DNA of 64,000 bases from Notamacropus eugenii. Its lineage: Eukaryota > Chordata > Mammalia > Diprotodontia > Macropodidae. Both the position numbers and the translations under genes were made by a program. The stretch's first letter is position 1, and the number at the start of each line of letters is the position of its first letter. The stretch is from contig NC_092875.1 in the NCBI RefSeq assembly GCF_028372415.1, positions 436,797,377 through 436,861,376 of the forward strand. Reading direction: 5' to 3'. Below, in pieces: positions 59,557-64,000 of this stretch. The notes under the pieces were generated by a model, which was not told the DNA's origin, did not search any database, and saw only the letters and a program-made list of their open reading frames with translations.

Positions 59557-60943
59557 CTGCCAATGCAAATCAAAGGACACCACATTAGGACTATCCCAAC
59601 TCTAATTTCTAAGATGGACTTTAAAATATGTTAGAGCATGCATATAGCAAACTGGACAATGTGGACATACCTGGCTTTACACAGCTGACCTCTTTCTGCA
59701 AAGAGATATGTAAAGCACCTCTTTCTTTAAATGTACTAGGACCAGGGTGGGAAACCTATGGCCTCAGTGAAGATTTCCCTTTCCCCCAGCCTAGAAGCTT
59801 ACAGTTGGAAGGGATCTTAGAGGCTGTGTAGCTTAATTGTAGGAGTCCCTTCTATAGCCTCCCTGATAGAGGGTGGTTTAACCTTTGTTTCATTCCTTCA
59901 GTGACAATGAGCTCACTACCCAGCATGGCAGCCAATTCTCTTATTAAAGAGCCTAGTTGCTAGAAAGTTCCTTTTCATATTAAGCCAAAATCTGCCTCCC
60001 TAGAACTTCTATGCACTAGTCCTAATTCTACCTTAAGGAGTCCTACATTACTTCTTTTTCTCATTTGAAAGACTCTAAAATATTTGAAAAGAGTGATCCT
60101 GATTTCCCTAAATCTTGGTATTTCCAAGCTTAATATCTTATAAGGTTTTGAACTATTACTTGTATGAGATGCTTTTCAGCACGTCACAGCTCCCTGAACA
60201 TAAAAGGCATGTAATAAACTGCTGTGTTGAATTGAATCCCTTCAAGTCTTGGTTGTTTTTGCCTGCACACTCTCCAGTTTGTCAGTGTCTCCTAAAAACG
60301 CAGCACCCATAGCTGAACATCACTCTGCTCCAGATGTGACCTGACCATTGTAGGGTACAACATGACAGATACTTCTGAGATAGTGTTATCTAGACACTGT
60401 ATTTCTATTAACATACTCTAATCATTATTTGTTTTTTTTTAAGGAGCCACCATAGGAAACTGCTACTTGTTATTAAGGTTTTGGTCAGCTAAGATCTCTA
60501 TGTTTGTTATATATGTGCATGAGAGTACGTGTGTGTGTATCCAGACCTGTGATTTCATCAGTGTAGTCATACTCCTGGTGAGGAACTTGCTCACACCAAT
60601 ACAGATTAATAGCCGTTCTATAATTTAGCCTTAAGAGAGTTGTATGGGGCCTTGAGAGGCTAAGTGATTTGTCTTGGATCAGGCAGCCAGTCTGTGTCAG
60701 AGACAGGATTTGAACACAGTTCATCCTGCCTGGAAAGCCAGACACCATATCACACTGCTGCCAAGCCAGGTCTTTCCTCAGCCCTACATTTTTTAATTTT
60801 TAAAAAACTGAAATTCAATTCTTTGCCTTTATCCCTTATTAGTGACATTCTGTTGGGCTGGGTTCAGAATTTTATACTGTTTACTTTCTATGGTAAACAT
60901 TTTTGCAAAATAATATACTTGTAAAATAAATAATTCTCTCCCA

Positions 60944-60990
<47 letters not shown>

Positions 60991-63868
60991 CAATGTTATA
61001 TACGTATGTGTATGGGTATATATCTTTGTGAGTTAGGCTTGTTTAAAGTACTTATGTAGATGGCAGATTAGATTTGAAAAATTGATCTAACGTGTTCCAT
61101 ATTCTTTCTTCCATTCACAGATACATCCATCTTGAGGATCCTTTTAACTGTTTGTTACACTGGAAATGTAATTCTCACCTGGTTTCCAGTGGTGAAGGCG
61201 AGAATGAAAAGTAGATCCTCATCACATGTGCTCTTGATGTAATGCTGAGTTCCAATAGGGAAAAATACTACATCTCCAATACCAATGTTAAAATCAGTAG
61301 TTCCTTGAGTACTAATAATTCCCACCTACGTAAAATAAAGTATAAAGGTTTAGTGGAAAAACACAAATATCACCACCAAGAATTATTATAGGGCAGCTAA
61401 GTGGTACCATGGAGAGAGTGATGGGCCTGGAGTCAAGAGGACCTGAGTTCAAATTCGGCCTCAGACATACTAGCTGGGTGACCCTGGGCAAGTCACTTAA
61501 CCCTGTTTGCCTCAGTTTCCTTGTCTATAAAATGAGCTGAAGAAAGAATCAACAAACCACTCCAGTATCTTTGGTAAGAGAACTCCAAATGGGATCATAT
61601 AAAGTTGGACATGATTGACCAACTACAACAACATGCTATCATAACTGAGAGGCAGTAAATAGAAGAACCAGATTCAAGTCCCATCTTTGATACACACTAA
61701 CTCTGTGTCTTGGGCATCTTAGTGCCATAGGCAACTCTTAATGACCATAAGTCAAAAAAAGAGGTGTCAAACTGTGAATTACTTAAAAGCTAACACTACT
61801 TTCCACTTTTCTTAGTATGTCTAGCACTTAGCCTGATGCCTAGCACATAGTAGGCTCTTATTAAATATTGACTGACTGACTGATCATCTGCATCTGTAGA
61901 GGGAATCTTTTCACTGGAGGTTACTCTGCCAATGAAATCACAGGTCTTCTCCTCTTCTCCCCAAAATTTCTTATAGACTTTTATAAAGGAATAGTAGTTA
62001 AGAAGAACCAAATAAAAGCATATAGTTATAAGGGAACTTTCTCAAGAGGAAACTGGCTGTTCTGCCTTTCTCATACAATTATTCAGAGTTCAAAGGGCAC
62101 AGCAGTCATTACCTAATCAGTTTTTACAAAGTCTTGCTGGGGTTGATAGGGCCCTATTTTGAAGGGTGTGTAAGTTTAGCTTTCCAGAACAGCATCAGCC
62201 TAAGAGCAGTACATTTTAGTTCAGAAGTAGGAACCCAGGCTAAATTTGTAGGGATATTATGCAGCACCTTTGCTACCAGTCAGCTCCCTTCCTCACCACT
62301 TTCTGGGACCTATCTCTAGATCATACTGGGAGTGTTAGTACATTAACATCCACTGACAGTGTCAAAGACCACCATGTGGACATACACTTGCTTGATACAT
62401 ACACTCCTTTTAAAAGACTACCAGTCCTTCCTAATTTTCGTGACTGTAGCCCATTGGAGGCTCACTGTTACAGAGGAGATCATGCATGAATTTCAGTCTG
62501 GTATTCATAGCATCATAGATTTTACAACTGGAAGGGACTTTAGAGATTATCTGATGCAATTCCTCCATTTTATTTTATCCAATTCAATAAACATTTATCA
62601 AACACCTACTATGTGCCAAGCATTTTATTAAGCACTGGGTCAAAAAGAGACAAAAAGTGGTCTCTGCCCTCAAGGATCTTACAATCTAATGGGGGAGACA
62701 TCATGCAAGTAAATATATACAAAGCAAGCTATATATAGGATAAATAGAACAAAATCAAAAAAGGGAAAGCACTGGAATGCAGGGATTGGGTAAGGCTTCT
62801 GGTAAAAGGTAAGATTTTAGTTCGGACTGAAAGGAAGTCAGGGAGGTCAACAGTTAGAACCAAGGAGGGGGAGAATTCCATGTACGAGGGATGGGCAGAG
62901 AGAAGGCCTGGAGCCCAGAAATGGAGTGCCTTGTTCATGGAACAGCTAGGAGACCAGTGTCACTGGATCAAAGAATGTGTGCTGGACAGTAAGGTATACG
63001 AAGACTGGAGAGGTAGGAGGGGGCTAAGTTATGAAGAGCTTCAAATGCCAAGCAGAGCACTGAGGTGGGCAGACCCACCATCAACAGTCCAGGAATGATG
63101 AGGGCCTGTGCTACAGTGGTGGCACTGTCCACTTTCCACAAGGAAGCGGAGGTCCCCCCCAAGCTATTGCCTGAGCTAACACAGGTGGTAAGTAGCTAGA
63201 GCATTAACCTAGGACCTCCAACATCAAAGTCAAAGTTTTTTCTACTGGAGCAGATTATCTACAGTTTCTTTTCCCCTTTTTTTGCATTAGAGAAGAAAAA
63301 TAAGAAATCGGTTTGCACAACAGTTTTAAGAAATCACCTTTCCACATCCACTGATGACATATCCCATTTCATTAGCGTTAAAATGAAAATGAGGCTGTCT
63401 TAAGCCATTGGTGTAAATTCTGAGAGTTCCCAGAGTAAGGGAATTTTCATGCTGAAAGCAGAAAGAAATATAGATGTTTAGTTAATGCACTCTATTACAA
63501 CATAATAATCTCTTCAAAGTCAGAGGGAAGGGGATATTAGAGGAGTGTTGGCTCTTTCTGATCAATGTAGCTACCCAAGTTAGATCATTCAGAATCCCAA
63601 ATACAAGGTGAGCCCTAAATTCCCTGTCCACAATGCCCTAATTAATCTGTTGTTTGACAAACTCCTCCTGACTTGAAAATATTTATTTTTAAAAGAGAAA
63701 TTTGGATCTTACTCTGTTATAAATTCCAGTGTCTATACAATAATATTCCTCAAATTACCTGATTCAAGGATTCACTGAAAATTTTCTCATTGTCAGTTAG
63801 TCCATTTCCATTTTTTCGATACCGAGCCCATTGAATTATTCCTCCTGGAAATCGAAATTCTTGTGAAC
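59422..63868 (-). CDS. Germin/oxalate-decarboxylase-type cupin, 3' part of a spliced gene (four exons, 5' end outside window)
   Basis: Four minus-strand exons (63868-63759, 63451-63338, 61325-61179, 59556-59422) join without breaking frame and give 167 residues plus a split first codon, ending in TAG. Numbering the visible residues from 1, cupin motif 1 is G52-x4-H57-x-H59-x4-E64-x6-G71. Motif 2 is G91-x5-P97-x-G99-x2-H102, with Ser106 where many family members have Asn. H57, H59, E64 and H102 are the four ligands that bind Mn or another divalent metal in germins and oxalate decarboxylases, so the site looks intact. About 19 residues separate the motifs, and a helical tail of about 50 residues follows the barrel, as in oxalate-decarboxylase-type cupins. 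No signal peptide can be judged because the N-terminus is missing, and the protein could be a mono- or a bicupin. The substrate is unknown. A metal-binding beta-barrel is well supported; oxalate decarboxylation is only one possibility. Introns of 307, 2012 and 1622 bp carry marsupial repeats, which argues against contamination. Confidence 0.85.
59785..60460 (-). mobile_element. CR1/L3-clade LINE 3' end in a cupin intron
   Basis: Inverted: TTCCTTTTCATATTAAGCC, TCTGCCTCCCTAGAACTTC, CACACTCTCCAGTTTGTCAG, TGTGACCTGACCATTGTAGG. It lies between cupin exons C and D. Confidence 0.6.
60650..60765 (-). repeat. MIR-like SINE in a cupin intron
   Basis: Inverted: GGCTAAGTGATTTGTCTTGG, CAGGATTTGAACACAGTTC, CACCATATCACACTGCTGCC. 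It lies between cupin exons C and D. Confidence 0.55.
60944..60982. repeat. (CA)n microsatellite in a cupin intron
   Basis: About 19 CA dinucleotides, 200 bp downstream of the exon C donor on the gene strand. Confidence 0.9.
61179..61325 (-). CDS. Cupin gene exon C (metal-binding motif 2)
   Basis: The exon is 147 bp and encodes 49 residues at phase 0 on both sides. Its acceptor ends TTTTACGTAG and its donor reads CAG|GTGAGA. The segment GDVVFFPIGTQHYIKS matches cupin motif 2 and provides the fourth metal ligand (His at exon residue 28). The following DEDLLFILAF strand matches the barrel strand that oxalate decarboxylases have at this place. Confidence 0.88.
61388..61635 (+). repeat. MIR/core-type SINE in a cupin intron
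   Basis: GGGCAGCTAAGTGGTACCAT head, GTGACCCTGGGCAAGTCACT core, AGTTGGACATGATTGACC tail. It lies in the 2.0-kb intron between exons B and C. Confidence 0.78.
61800..61885 (+). mobile_element. L2 3' tail fragment in a cupin intron
   Basis: CTTAGCCTGATGCCTAGCAC, ATAGTAGGCTCTTATTAAAT and a GACT repeat. Confidence 0.5.
62510..62572 (-). repeat. MIR-like fragment in a cupin intron
   Basis: ATCATAGATTTTACAACTGG and AAGGGACTTTAGAGATTATC match the inverted MIR end. It sits next to an L2. Confidence 0.4.
62574..63170 (-). mobile_element. L2 LINE 3' end in a cupin intron
   Basis: On the minus strand, LCLAFEALHNLAPSYLSSLR (63080-63015) is the C-terminal region of L2 reverse transcriptase, followed by the 3' tail with AAGCACCTACTATGTGCC-type sequence inverted at 62600. 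It occupies part of the 2.0-kb intron between exons B and C. Confidence 0.65.
63338..63451 (-). CDS. Cupin gene exon B (metal-binding motif 1)
   Basis: The exon is 114 bp and encodes 38 residues at phase 0 on both sides. Its acceptor ends CTGCTTTCAG and its donor reads AAG|GTGATT. It carries NGLRQPHFHFNANEMGYVISG, with the two metal-binding histidines and the glutamate of cupin motif 1 at exact family spacing. The adjoining intron to exon A is only 307 bp. Confidence 0.88.
63759..63868 (-). CDS. Cupin gene exon A (first exon visible)
   Basis: The exon is 110 bp. Its acceptor is a pyrimidine-rich stretch ending in TTTCAG, and its donor reads CAG|GTAATT. It begins with the last two bases of a split codon (phase 1 entry) and then encodes 36 residues ending in Gln at phase 0. 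The segment SQEFRFPGGIIQWARY leads into the cupin barrel. An upstream exon ending in one coding base must exist to the right of the window; the last 130 bp of the window look intronic. Confidence 0.8.
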
Positions 63869-64000
63869 CTGAAATAAGAGGAAGTTTGAAAATCACAAGA
63901 CAAACCAAAAGACTTCCAGCCTATAAAAAATGGGAGCAACCACAGGACTCAGTAAGATGTCAGCTTTGTTTTAGGCAGATCAGATGACCACTGGAGGGAA

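Noticed and set aside
59361..59585. 74-codon minus frame over the last cupin exon
   Set aside because: It is in a different frame from the spliced cupin reading frame and does not continue the conserved barrel.
62968..63162. 64-codon minus frame with a protein-like segment in the cupin intron
   Set aside because: The segment LCLAFEALHNLAPSYLSSLR is L2 reverse transcriptase, not a cupin exon.
1..64000. CRISPR arrays, operons, bacterial promoters
   Set aside because: Repeat spacing and composition fit a mammalian genome; regular short repeats here are microsatellites.

Overview
This window looks like marsupial nuclear DNA that is mostly intergenic. The evidence is the repeat content. There are many copies of the MIR/core-type SINEs that are abundant in marsupials. 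There are also L1 and half-L1 elements with opossum-like 5' and 3' ends, an RTE-clade LINE with a SINE that seems to share its tail, and abundant L2 and CR1/L3 fragments. CpG is depleted everywhere except the 5' end of one young retroelement. No bacterial, organellar or viral genome structure is present, and there is no CRISPR array, rRNA or convincing tRNA gene. The species cannot be named from the sequence alone.

Layout. Positions 1-39 kb are a mosaic of decayed interspersed repeats with no supportable host gene. Notable parts are an L1 3' end at 17.0-18.0 kb, an RTE LINE split by a hAT MITE at 21.5-23.2 kb, an L1 inserted into a SINE at 28.95-30.9 kb, and an L1 5' end with ORF1 at 31.8-33.3 kb. 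At 39,405-42,330 a complete half-L1 (HAL1-like: 5'UTR, ORF1, 3'UTR, no ORF2) lies between 15-bp target-site duplications inside an older L2. From 42.3 to 58.5 kb repeats continue: a composite SINE with its own target-site duplication, an unidentified 1.17-kb insert that splits another L2, and a long antisense CR1-clade LINE.

The gene content is at the right edge. Four exons on the minus strand (63,868-63,759; 63,451-63,338; 61,325-61,179; 59,556-59,422) join in frame through canonical splice sites. They encode the C-terminal 167 residues of a germin/oxalate-decarboxylase-type cupin that keeps all four metal ligands. Its 5' end lies beyond the window. No exon of it stands out as a long open frame, so it is easy to miss. 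On the opposite strand, 473 bp past its stop codon, an 83-codon open frame (58,697-58,948) begins exactly at a strong 3' splice site. It is a candidate last coding exon of a convergent, unrecognised gene.

The main result is the cupin gene. I know of no characterised mammalian protein of this cupin subgroup, so its retention in a marsupial deserves attention.
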